The notes under the pieces: model-generated
The model's input: the letters and a program-made list of their open reading frames with translations, nothing else
What the model was told of the DNA's origin: nothing
Databases searched by the model: none
Position numbers and translations under genes: made by a program
Shown: positions 23,641 through 31,992 of the stretch, in pieces
How positions within the stretch are numbered: position 1 is the first letter of the stretch
How the letters are laid out: the number at the start of each line of letters is the position of its first letter
Source of the DNA: an uncultured Bacteroidales bacterium
Lineage (GTDB): Bacteria; Bacteroidota; Bacteroidia; Bacteroidales; Paludibacteraceae
Length of the DNA: 47,403 nt
Direction of reading: 5' to 3'
Assembly (NCBI GenBank): GCA_902799875.1
Contig: CADCCH010000009.1
Span: 1-47,403 of the forward strand

Positions 23641-23665
23641 CTATTTATAAAAAATGCTATTTTTT

Positions 23666-23698
23666 TTTGCATAATTCATCAAAAAGCACTACCTTTGC
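23666..23698 (+). promoter_or_regulatory. Promoter of the AraC/cupin regulator gene
   Basis: TTTG at 23666-23669 and TACCTTTGC at 23690-23698 are separated by 20 bp, and the ATG at 23719 follows 20 bp later. The operator candidate at 23613-23640 lies just upstream, which would allow autoregulation. Confidence 0.8.
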
Positions 23699-23718
23699 AC
23701 CCAAAATCCGTATCGCGC

Positions 23719-24600
23719 ATGAAAAAGTACACCGATTTACATTACATGCCTGTCACGTCGCGGGATGAACAATGGGGCATCATCTGCACGACAGCCGGTC
23801 ACCAAACCATTTCACCGGGAGAGCCCTATCCTCCGACTGACAAACATCCCCATGACTATGTGTTTAAAAAAGCAGTAGGTCGTACCCTGAACGAGTATCA
23901 ACTGGTATATATCGTAGAGGGAGAGGGATGGTTCGAATCCGCCCATTGTCCGCGCACCGATGTGAAAGCCGGTACGGTGATGATGCTTTTTCCCGGTGAA
24001 TGGCATAACTACGCTCCCGACCCGAAAACAGGTTGGAAGGAATATTGGATCGGTTTCAATGGCCGCTATATAGACGAGCGTGTGGAGAATGGTTTCTTCA
24101 GTCCGGAGCGTCCGTTGGTGGTGATCGGTAACGATATACAGGTAGAGGAGTTTTACTTGGAGGTACTGCGTGAAGCGCAATTTGAGAAAAAGAACTTCCA
24201 GTTACTTATCTCCAGTGTGGTTCTACACTTATTGGGTACAATTGTATTCCGTCAAAACATGACCCGATACGAGAGTACCGATATAGCCGATAAGATAGAA
24301 GCCTCCAAACAATTCATGCGCAAGCATATAGAAGACGAATATCCGCCTGAGCGGGTAGCCCGGGAGTTAGGAATGGGTTACAGTTGGTTCCGTCGCATGT
24401 TTAAAGAGTATGTGGGTGTATCTCCGGCGCAATACCAATTACAATTACGCTACCTCCGAGCACGCGATCTGCTCAAAGGTAGCGATATGACGATTACAGA
24501 GATTGCTTACGAATTGGGGTTCAGTTCCGGAAACCAGTTCTCTACGTTCTTCAGCAAGCACTCGGGCATGTCACCGCGTCAGTTCAGGCAGCAGGAATAA
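23719..24600 (+). CDS. AraC-family regulator with cupin sensor domain (probable rhamnose regulator)
   Basis: The product is 293 residues when started at 23719, 20 bp after a consensus promoter; a frame starting at 23605 covers the promoter and is rejected. Residues about 40-130 (YQLVYIVEGEGWFES, GTVMMLFPGEWHNYAP) form the cupin-like AraC ligand-binding domain, and about 190-290 hold two helix-turn-helix motifs (VARELGMGYSWFRRMFKEYV and ITEIAYELGFSSGNQFSTFF) ending in SGMSPRQFRQ. Sugar-sensing regulators such as RhaS and RhaR have this layout. It is divergent from operon B and convergent with operon A, overlapping the last gene of A by 22 bp. Shared promoter and operator sequences at both operons make it the likely activator, with L-rhamnose or a derivative as inducer. 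The inducer is inference. Confidence 0.9.
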   Translation: MKKYTDLHYMPVTSRDEQWGIICTTAGHQTISPGEPYPPTDKHPHDYVFKKAVGRTLNEYQLVYIVEGEGWFESAHCPRTDVKAGTVMMLFPGEWHNYAPDPKTGWKEYWIGFNGRYIDERVENGFFSPERPLVVIGNDIQVEEFYLEVLREAQFEKKNFQLLISSVVLHLLGTIVFRQNMTRYESTDIADKIEASKQFMRKHIEDEYPPERVARELGMGYSWFRRMFKEYVGVSPAQYQLQLRYLRARDLLKGSDMTITEIAYELGFSSGNQFSTFFSKHSGMSPRQFRQQE

Positions 24601-27128
24601 GTTCCCGTTGTATGTTCTTTCGTTTGTCCATTGGCAATAACAGTAGCTGTAGTGCCTTCCGGGATGGAGAACGTCCACACACAGGTATCTCCTTCGTAAT
24701 GCCATTCGGAGCAGATGAGTCCGGCGACAGACCGGTATTCGGCGTTGATAGAGCCAAGGCGTTTGTCCGGTACGGGAGCCAAGATGATATGTTTGAATCC
24801 GGGTTGTGCCGGATCGGATTGGATACCTGCCGCCGTTTCCCAGAGCCACTGGCATACGCATCCGTAGGCATAGTGATTAAAGCTATTCATGCCGTTGGGT
24901 GCCATTCCTTTTTCTATTGTATAACTGTTCCAGCGTTCCCAAATGGTGGTTGCCCCATTATCGACCGAATAGAGCCAACTGGGGTTACGACGCTGGAAGA
25001 GAAGGTCGTAAGCCACATCGACCATGCCGTTGTCCGTAAGGGTCTGCATGAGGATAGACGTTCCGAGAAAACCGGTCTGGAGACATTGGTTATGCTCCTT
25101 AAAGTTGGTACGCAGACGTTGCTTCATGTTCTCTTTCGCTTGGCCGTCCACTAAGTTATTATGCAGTGCGAAGAGCGCCGGGGTCTGCATGGTGTTGAGG
25201 ATAGGTTGTTTGAACGAACCGTCCGGCAACAGGAAACGTTTCTGCATATAGGTTTTAGCCTCAGCCACCATGCGGATATACTTGGTGGTATCTTGTCCGA
25301 TGGCTCGCGCCATATCCAGCATCATACGGGCATCTATCATCCAATAGGAGCCATAGAGGAATGACCAGTACTCCGCTGCTTCGGGTCGCAAGCCGTTAGC
25401 GTCCCATGGTTGACCGGTGAAGGACTCCAGTGCTTCGTAACTGAGCCAATCGCCCCATTGGTAACCGCCGTTATCTTCGAAGAGCGCATTATGGTCAAAC
25501 TGCACCGCTGCACCATGATCAATATATCGTTCCATTGAAGTCCAATGCTCATTGACAAGGGCGGTATCGCCAAACTGCTTGTATATTGTCCACGGCACGA
25601 TGATACCGGCATCGGACCATCCGACACGTGCCATATCGACATGGCTGGAGCCGTACTGACCAAAAGGTGCTACGCCCGGATAGCCCCCATTCTCTTTCTG
25701 CGTATCCCGCAGGTCACGTAACCATTTCCTGAAGAAGGCATCTGTATTGGCAAAGAAGGTACCTGTCTCGCAGAAGACCTGTGTGTCCGCCGTCCACCCG
25801 AGGCGTTCGTTACGCTGCGGGCAGTCGGTAGGCACGGAGAGGTAGTTGGAGCGCATTCCCCAGACCGTATTTTGGATTAAGCGGTTGACATCCTCGTTAC
25901 CGGTAGTGAGTTGACCTGTCTCCAGTTCCGGTGTGATAGAAGAGACGGGTATTGAGTGCACCGAACGGATATGTACTTCACCGGTAGCTGTTATGCTCAT
26001 GAAGCGATAGCCGAAGAAAGTACACTGCGGATGGTAGGTAACCGGTTTGTCTGTATCGGCAAAAGTATAACGCAATGTGACACCGGTGTCTGGGATACGG
26101 AGGTTGGTACGATGTACCGACCCTTCGGGTCCATCCATGCCGCGCTGGTGAGAGCCGAGACTATCATTGAGCAATTCGCCCGGTGCGCAAGTAAGTGTTA
26201 CTCCTTCCGCTGCTTCAAAAACAAACTCCGGCACTGCGGCACAGTTCTGACCAAAATCCAGGACAAGTGTCTCACCAGAGTGAAGGGTAATTGTTTGCTC
26301 TGCCGTATAGGAGCGGTCGATGACCACTCGTCCGAAATGCGTATCGTCCGCCTGATCGACCTGATGATAGATATAGGTTTGTTGCGGGGAAAGCGCCAAG
26401 TCACGACGCAAATAGACCTCCGCTCCATCGGAGGGCAGTATCTCACCTTGGAACTCATGGTTTGTAACCGGAATAGTCAGTTTCTCCGGTGTGTCATAGC
26501 CCATCGGGATCCGTGCATCGTATTCTTCCCCGTCGAAGATAGCAGCATGTGTGACGGGTCCCGCAATACCGGCACGCCAAAGGACGGTATCGGTTCCGAT
26601 AAGTTGCGTTGATCCGTCTTCGTATTGGAGTTTGAGCACGGCGCGGAAGGCACATTTATGTCCATACATACCTTTGGTACCGGCAGGGGTGATGATCTTA
26701 TCCGCCCACCATCCGGGGGTCACTTGTGCAGCAAGGGTGAACCGGGTTTGATTCTTCACCGCCGATGTGATATCGTAGGTAAAGGAACGTTTGGTTTTGG
26801 CATAATGTGTATAACCGGGTTTGAGCACCTCATCGCCCACCTGATTTTTGTTCACATAGAGTTGATAGACTCCGAGTCCTGCCGTCATCCATACGGCAGA
26901 TTGAACCGGTTTTTCTGCAGCGATGGACGCAACGAACCAGTTAGCCCCATCGGCTGCTCGGCTACCGTCATAGACGGTATCGGTAACGACCGGTGCATCC
27001 GCTACGGATATCCATTCAGATTGCTCCCATGCGGCATCCGGCAGCGCATCGGTACGTTCCACACATAGCTCCGTGCGGGAGCAAGAGAAAGAGACGAATG
27101 CCACGAGGGCTAAAAGGTACTTTTTCAT
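24579..27128 (-). CDS. GH78 alpha-L-rhamnosidase, lipoprotein
   Basis: The 849-residue protein has a lipoprotein signal (SFSC, Cys16), N-terminal beta-sandwich domains (about 30-400, including a lectin-like segment near WMTAGLGVYQLYVNKNQVGD) and an (alpha/alpha)6 catalytic domain with the GH78 signature DCPQRNERLGWTADTQVF starting at D435. In this family the Asp and Glu of this stretch lie at the active site and the enzyme removes terminal alpha-L-rhamnose by inversion. The C-terminal beta domain ends near the stop. It has no sorting-type tail, in contrast to its neighbours. The gene is last in operon A and overlaps the previous gene by 4 bp. It probably acts at the cell surface or in the periplasm to release rhamnose for RhaT. 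Confidence 0.92.
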   Translation of the reverse strand: MKKYLLALVAFVSFSCSRTELCVERTDALPDAAWEQSEWISVADAPVVTDTVYDGSRAADGANWFVASIAAEKPVQSAVWMTAGLGVYQLYVNKNQVGDEVLKPGYTHYAKTKRSFTYDITSAVKNQTRFTLAAQVTPGWWADKIITPAGTKGMYGHKCAFRAVLKLQYEDGSTQLIGTDTVLWRAGIAGPVTHAAIFDGEEYDARIPMGYDTPEKLTIPVTNHEFQGEILPSDGAEVYLRRDLALSPQQTYIYHQVDQADDTHFGRVVIDRSYTAEQTITLHSGETLVLDFGQNCAAVPEFVFEAAEGVTLTCAPGELLNDSLGSHQRGMDGPEGSVHRTNLRIPDTGVTLRYTFADTDKPVTYHPQCTFFGYRFMSITATGEVHIRSVHSIPVSSITPELETGQLTTGNEDVNRLIQNTVWGMRSNYLSVPTDCPQRNERLGWTADTQVFCETGTFFANTDAFFRKWLRDLRDTQKENGGYPGVAPFGQYGSSHVDMARVGWSDAGIIVPWTIYKQFGDTALVNEHWTSMERYIDHGAAVQFDHNALFEDNGGYQWGDWLSYEALESFTGQPWDANGLRPEAAEYWSFLYGSYWMIDARMMLDMARAIGQDTTKYIRMVAEAKTYMQKRFLLPDGSFKQPILNTMQTPALFALHNNLVDGQAKENMKQRLRTNFKEHNQCLQTGFLGTSILMQTLTDNGMVDVAYDLLFQRRNPSWLYSVDNGATTIWERWNSYTIEKGMAPNGMNSFNHYAYGCVCQWLWETAAGIQSDPAQPGFKHIILAPVPDKRLGSINAEYRSVAGLICSEWHYEGDTCVWTFSIPEGTTATVIANGQTKEHTTGTYSCCLN

Positions 27129-28501
27129 TTTAAATTTATGATTTCACATTTATGATTTTCAATAGCCGTCGGTTGACCGAGGGTATTATACGTGCCGGTA
27201 GGAGTGACGATAATCAGTTGACCGTCAACGATCAATTTACGATTGGACGATGTACGATGGACGATTTGGTCGAGAGCTTCGGGGGTATTCTCCGAAACAA
27301 CCATGAGCCAGTTGAAGTCACACGATCCGGCGGTGATACGGAACTCCAGCGTCTGTTTACCTTGCGGCAGGTTGACGGTAGTCATAACATTCTGCCATTG
27401 CGTCCAGGAGCCGGAAGACGGTATCTGGAGGGTCGCGAGGTAGGTACCATCCGAATAAAGATCGCACCATGTAGCCTGCTCTCCAGCAGTACGAAGAGTG
27501 AGGTCATATTCGCCGGCTTCGGGTACTTCGATTTGGTACGCGATACGGCTACCCTGTCCCGTATAACCAATCGACAGTTCCCCGTCAATATCCGTAGAGG
27601 TAACGAGCGATATATTCTCCATTTCTATATAATGCTCTGCCTCGATACGGGTGTTGAGGGCATGGTAGAACGCGGTGTCATACGAAGACATGTTAGCATA
27701 GACCTGACCTAAGAGCGTAAGGGATTGTTTATCGGAGGCAACGAGGTCGGTAAGGATACCGCCTCGTCCGAGGAACCACGCATAGCGATAGACATGCGGG
27801 TCACGCTCCATCCAGTCGATCATCTTGACCATGAACGCGCGTTGTTCGTCCACCGTACCGTTATCGCCCATGCCGTTCTTATCCATATTAAACTCCGTGA
27901 GCCAAACAGGTTTATGAAACTGTTCCCAGAGTTGGTCTATACTGCCTTTGACAGACTCCATGGCCCCCATATAAAAATGGATTCCGATATAGTCCACGCG
28001 GCAATCGGGACAGGCCGCAAAAAAATCGCGCAACCAGTCGTAAGGCGAGTTATAGGTCGTTCCTCCTTCTTCGACGCACCATCCGCACCAGTTAGGGGCT
28101 GGCGAGACCAGTTTGAGGTTGTATTCGTCCGCGATAGCTTCCAGCGCCGGCCAAGCCGCTGCAGCTTGCGACGGCGTCATATTGGCCTGATCGCGGAAGT
28201 TAGGTTCATTGAATGCCAACAGGTACTTGACATTCGGATGTGCAGCAAGGAACTGACGCAGTTGGTTGGCATTATAACCTCCGTTCCATGTCATCGGGAC
28301 AAAGTCCACGCCGGCGGCTTCGAAATCGAGGTAGGTAGAATGACTCCAGTCATAGTACCATCCGGCTCCTTTGGAGAGGTTGGCGACGGCTTGGTTGGAG
28401 AACTTGGACTGGTCCACACCATAGCCGCGTTTATAACTCTGCGTCTGCGCAAAAGCAAGTAAGGGGATGAGCAACAGTAGGCTCAGCAAACTCCGTTTCA
28501 T
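27125..28501 (-). CDS. Asl1/GH128-like glycoside hydrolase with CBM6-like domain and extended tail
   Basis: The 458-residue product has a signal peptide (about 1-18) and an Asl1-like (PF11790, GH128) TIM-barrel domain with LLAFNEPNF (Glu99, probable acid/base) and PVWLTEFN (Glu203, probable nucleophile). GH128 enzymes characterised so far cleave beta-1,3-glucans. From about 285 (TRIEAEHYIE) to 405 a CBM6-like beta-sandwich follows. The shared tail (LIVDGQLIIVTPTGTYNTLG) is not at the very end: 13 more residues (AIENHKCEIINLK) are encoded by an intergenic-type repeat before a TGA that overlaps the next start. That extension could disturb sorting. It is a paralogue of the gene at 29786. Target linkage is inferred from the family. 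Confidence 0.82.
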   Translation of the reverse strand: MKRSLLSLLLLIPLLAFAQTQSYKRGYGVDQSKFSNQAVANLSKGAGWYYDWSHSTYLDFEAAGVDFVPMTWNGGYNANQLRQFLAAHPNVKYLLAFNEPNFRDQANMTPSQAAAAWPALEAIADEYNLKLVSPAPNWCGWCVEEGGTTYNSPYDWLRDFFAACPDCRVDYIGIHFYMGAMESVKGSIDQLWEQFHKPVWLTEFNMDKNGMGDNGTVDEQRAFMVKMIDWMERDPHVYRYAWFLGRGGILTDLVASDKQSLTLLGQVYANMSSYDTAFYHALNTRIEAEHYIEMENISLVTSTDIDGELSIGYTGQGSRIAYQIEVPEAGEYDLTLRTAGEQATWCDLYSDGTYLATLQIPSSGSWTQWQNVMTTVNLPQGKQTLEFRITAGSCDFNWLMVVSENTPEALDQIVHRTSSNRKLIVDGQLIIVTPTGTYNTLGQPTAIENHKCEIINLK

Positions 28502-28518
28502 ATAGGTTTAATCGTATA

Positions 28519-29781
28519 TTATTGCACAAGGAAACAATTATCGCAGTTCATAGCAGCCACACGGAACGGGGCTGACATGTTACCATTGAAATCGACGGCA
28601 TAGCATGTAAATATATCCCCTTCGGATGCGCCGCTTAGCACAAATGAAGGCACAAAGGAAATCTGCTTGGTGCTGCGTGTTTCGTTGACTACATAGTAAA
28701 ATAGTTCTCCGCTATTGTCGGAAGCGGTGAATGTGACGGTGTAGTTTGCTCCATTATAACGTGCCACTGCCGTAGCCGTTGGAGCGGTTTGATCGCCAGT
28801 AGGCGTACAGACATAGGTGCCACGGAAATCCAATTGTTCAGAACATCTAATGCCATTTTGTCCCCAAAGTTTGGCACGAGTACTAATATAACAATCTGCG
28901 TTATCGCCTATTCCGAATAAACCATTAACCATGGTAAACATCGCATCCGAGTTGGTTTTTGAAGATGCATTACCCGTTTGACAAACCGTGTGAGCAGAAG
29001 TCCAGGTACGAACCTGATAATTATCCATAAAACCGGAATCAAAAGAATGTCCGGTCGAGCGCAATATGGCATAAACATCTTGATTGACACTCACCACATA
29101 TAAATCAAGGTTATCTACCGCATCGCCTGTAGGAACAAATCCACTACTCTCATTGTATAAAGAAAGTGATTTTGCCTGCAAAATACCCAAGTTCGCCGAT
29201 TGTTGGAAAGGCGTAAATACATTCTCGATGTATATTTGCGATATATGGATAACCTCATCATTGACTGCGCAGAAACGCATAAAATGCTCCCCTGCATTGA
29301 AAGTGGTCTCTGCGCCGGAACGAACGGCACCAAATGTGGACTCCGTCAGGTCGGAATTGCTCAATACGATCTCCTGATAGGCATTTGAAAGACTTGTATA
29401 TGGAATGGTTTTGCCTGCGCGATTGGAATTCCATCCATCCCGACAAAGGGAAAACTGTACATTATTCTCTGAATCCACGGCCTTTTTCATCACGATATGG
29501 ACACGGAAGGTCGTTGTCAGTTTCAGTATTTGAGCAGAACTGAAAGAAAGATGCAAATAATAACCATCTCCCACGTTACCGCCCAAGCCTTTTCCTGTAT
29601 AGTCAATATAGGATGTCTGGGAACCATTATATCCGCCTCCCCAACCTCCGATTATGACAGATGATTTCAGGTCGGTGTAACCGGAAGGTACATCGCCATA
29701 GATGGCATACCCGGCAGGGATATCTGCCATTGCGAAAACGCTAAACAAAAGCGCGGTGAATAATAAAGAAATGTTTTTCAT
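28519..29781 (-). CDS. Secreted protein with YAIYG-type N-terminal domain and FnIII-like domain
   Basis: The 420-residue product has a signal peptide (about 1-19). At about 24-190 is a domain opening YAIYGDVPSGYTDL and closing IHISQIYIENV, shared with the proteins at 18256 and 21693. A middle part has several Trp and Cys (QVRTWTSAHTVCQTG, STRAKLWGQNGIRCSE). An Ig/FnIII-like domain with TASDNSGELFYYVVNE ends the protein at CDNCFLVQ. The sorting-type tail is absent, so it may be anchored or secreted differently, or the tail may have been lost. It sits between the two GH128-like genes with gaps of 4 and 17 bp. I infer a glycan-binding accessory role. No enzymatic motif is visible. Confidence 0.7.
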   Translation of the reverse strand: MKNISLLFTALLFSVFAMADIPAGYAIYGDVPSGYTDLKSSVIIGGWGGGYNGSQTSYIDYTGKGLGGNVGDGYYLHLSFSSAQILKLTTTFRVHIVMKKAVDSENNVQFSLCRDGWNSNRAGKTIPYTSLSNAYQEIVLSNSDLTESTFGAVRSGAETTFNAGEHFMRFCAVNDEVIHISQIYIENVFTPFQQSANLGILQAKSLSLYNESSGFVPTGDAVDNLDLYVVSVNQDVYAILRSTGHSFDSGFMDNYQVRTWTSAHTVCQTGNASSKTNSDAMFTMVNGLFGIGDNADCYISTRAKLWGQNGIRCSEQLDFRGTYVCTPTGDQTAPTATAVARYNGANYTVTFTASDNSGELFYYVVNETRSTKQISFVPSFVLSGASEGDIFTCYAVDFNGNMSAPFRVAAMNCDNCFLVQ

Positions 29782-29785
29782 ATAT

Positions 29786-31159
29786 TTAATTTATTTTGGT
29801 TCCAAAAGCATTATAGGTACTCGTCGGGGTAGTAATGACGAGTTGATTATCGATTATGGATTTGTGATTTGTGATTGGTGATTGGTGATTTTCGATGGCG
29901 GCAGGCTGACCGATGCTGAGCCATTCGTAGTAATAGAGACGCGCCTTGGACAGCAGTTTGATGCGATGTTTGCCTGCAGTGAAGTTAACCGGGAAAGACT
30001 GGGTTTGCCAATGGTCAAAGTCTTCCGAGGAAGTAGCAGTTGGTTGAAGCGTAGCTACGAGCACATCGTCCTCATAGACTTCGATCTTAGAACCGGATTT
30101 GCAGGCTATATGCATACACAGATCGTATTGTCCGGCAGAAGGGATATCTACGAGATACTCCGCCCATGAACCGGTGGACATATCCTTAAGCATAAGAGTA
30201 TTGGTATCATCCGTAGAGGGAAGGATGGTGAGCGCTTTGGCATTCTGATAATGCGCGGCAGGTATTTTTTCGTTGATGGGGTGGAAGTAAGTAGAGTCAA
30301 AAGAGGACATGCCTACATATACCTTTCCCAAATCGGATAGTTTTCCTTCCCCTACATCCAGCAGGTTGATTTGCCAAACGCTGCTATAGGTCATAAACCA
30401 CGCATAACGAAAGACGTGCGGATGTTTCTCCAGCATCTCCAGTTCCGTTGTCAGGAACTTGATATGATCTTCCGGTGTGGACGAGCCTCCGGCATTGCGG
30501 TTAAACTCTGTAAGCCAAATAGGCCGATGGTATTTATTCCAGAACTGGTCAATGACTCCTTCCATAGCCCCATTCGGCATATAGAGATGGATAGCGATAT
30601 GATCGACCCGGCAGTCAGGACAATAAGAGAAGAACTTGTCGTACCAATCGTAGGGATCGGTATATTCATGCCCATCATCCTCATCGCGCACCGAACCTCC
30701 GGCCGGTCCGAAGTTCAGCGCCGGTCCGACAATTGTTAGATTGAACTCATCTGCTATCTGCTCGAGATATGGCCATTGTGCCGCAGCATATTTGGGTGTC
30801 ATTCGGGACTGGGAAGTGAAATTCGGTTCATTAAACCCAAGGATATATTTGATAGAAGGATGTTGCTGCAGATAGGTACGGATTCTATTACGTCCGGTTT
30901 CATTATCCAATCCGCCACCCCAAACCATCGGGATATACTCCATGTTGAGGTTTTCCCAGTCAGCAGCAATCAGATTCGGTGCAGAGAAACTCCAGTTATA
31001 GAACCAACTCATACCCGGCGCGAGCACTTCGTAGTTCGCCCGATAGCCCATATTATTGGTTCCGGCTCCACGTTTAAAACTACGTGGTTGCTCCGCAAAG
31101 AGTGTTATTGCCAATGATGCGAAACAAGCAAAGGCGAGTAATCGTTTTGTATTCATCAC
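29786..31159 (-). CDS. Asl1/GH128-like glycoside hydrolase with sorting-type tail
   Basis: The 457-residue product has a signal peptide (about 1-22) and the Asl1-like (GH128) catalytic domain with YILGFNEPNF (Glu111, probable acid/base) and PIWLTEFN (Glu218, probable nucleophile). An acidic insertion (GGSVRDEDDGHEYTDPYDW) follows the first site. A beta-sandwich of CBM-like type occupies about 300-415. The linker ENHQSPITNHKS, encoded by a run of short AATCAC-type repeats, leads to a tail with IDNQLVITTPTSTYNAFG. It is a paralogue of the gene at 27125. Two copies with diverged active-site loops suggest action on different linkages or chain lengths of the same glycan. Beta-1,3-glucanase activity is inferred from the family. 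Confidence 0.82.
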   Translation of the reverse strand: MMNTKRLLAFACFASLAITLFAEQPRSFKRGAGTNNMGYRANYEVLAPGMSWFYNWSFSAPNLIAADWENLNMEYIPMVWGGGLDNETGRNRIRTYLQQHPSIKYILGFNEPNFTSQSRMTPKYAAAQWPYLEQIADEFNLTIVGPALNFGPAGGSVRDEDDGHEYTDPYDWYDKFFSYCPDCRVDHIAIHLYMPNGAMEGVIDQFWNKYHRPIWLTEFNRNAGGSSTPEDHIKFLTTELEMLEKHPHVFRYAWFMTYSSVWQINLLDVGEGKLSDLGKVYVGMSSFDSTYFHPINEKIPAAHYQNAKALTILPSTDDTNTLMLKDMSTGSWAEYLVDIPSAGQYDLCMHIACKSGSKIEVYEDDVLVATLQPTATSSEDFDHWQTQSFPVNFTAGKHRIKLLSKARLYYYEWLSIGQPAAIENHQSPITNHKSIIDNQLVITTPTSTYNAFGTKIN

Positions 31160-31210
31160 ATTGTCTTTTTATAGTAAGCACAGGCGGTAATCAGCCGCCT
31201 ATGCCTGAGA

Positions 31211-31936
31211 TCATAATTGGGAACCGAGTGCGTTGTATTTCACACCGTTCTTGATAATGACGATCTGACCATTCTCTATTACCTTGCGGGTCATAACCGT
31301 AGCGTTAACATTCTCCACTGCTTGCTCCTCATCGTTGCCATCGGTAAAGTACCATGCATCGATACAGAGTTGGGTAGTAGCGGTGTTGTCGTTGGTCAAC
31401 ATATTGAACAGATAGCCCGTAGAAAGCGGTTGTGCGAACGAGATACCTTTGTCAAAGATATCATACATCGGAATCTCGATAGTTTGCCAAGTCTGGTTGT
31501 CTTTCGGATTGACCAAAGCGGCCAAGTCCACCGTACATTTATCCCCATCCACTACGCTCAATGTCCAGTAAGGAACATCGGTTTTGCAAACGATGACCAT
31601 TTTCCAGTTCTCGTTGATAGCAGAGAGATCCAGCGAGGAATTAATAGCCCAAGTTACACCATAGTAACCGGAAGCAGGTGCACCGGAGTTATCCGAATGG
31701 CACATGAAATAGAGGTAACTGAAGCCCGAAGGACCCGGATCAGAGCTGGACTCCAAAGAGCAAGTAAGCGACTGATCACCCCAGTCCCGAATCCAGAGCA
31801 TGAGTTCCGTGTTCTCCATAATAGAGGTGTTGGCGTTAGCCGGAATGGCACGTTCGTCACCCATCACGTAGTAACGTGCTGCGAAAGTTGAACCTGCTAC
31901 GAGAAGCATGAGTCCCAAGAAGAAACTTTTTTTCAT
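31211..31936 (-). CDS. Single-module secreted protein with sorting-type tail
   Basis: The 241-residue protein is essentially one module plus a tail. After a signal peptide (about 1-19) it runs from ARYYVMGDERAIP to IDAWYFTDG, with the conserved DLSAINENWKMVI and WQTIEIPMYD strands, then the tail with IENGQIVIIKNGVKYNALG. It is the smallest example of the module family in this window and so the best one for defining the domain. It lies in operon A between a GH128-like gene and the GH78-like gene (gaps 51 and 56 bp). I infer a surface glycan-binding protein; the ligand is unknown. Confidence 0.75.
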   Translation of the reverse strand: MKKSFFLGLMLLVAGSTFAARYYVMGDERAIPANANTSIMENTELMLWIRDWGDQSLTCSLESSSDPGPSGFSYLYFMCHSDNSGAPASGYYGVTWAINSSLDLSAINENWKMVIVCKTDVPYWTLSVVDGDKCTVDLAALVNPKDNQTWQTIEIPMYDIFDKGISFAQPLSTGYLFNMLTNDNTATTQLCIDAWYFTDGNDEEQAVENVNATVMTRKVIENGQIVIIKNGVKYNALGSQL

Positions 31937-31992
31937 ACGTTTAACAATTAATTTGGTTAATAATAAAAAGTTATTATGATCCCAATGGGATT

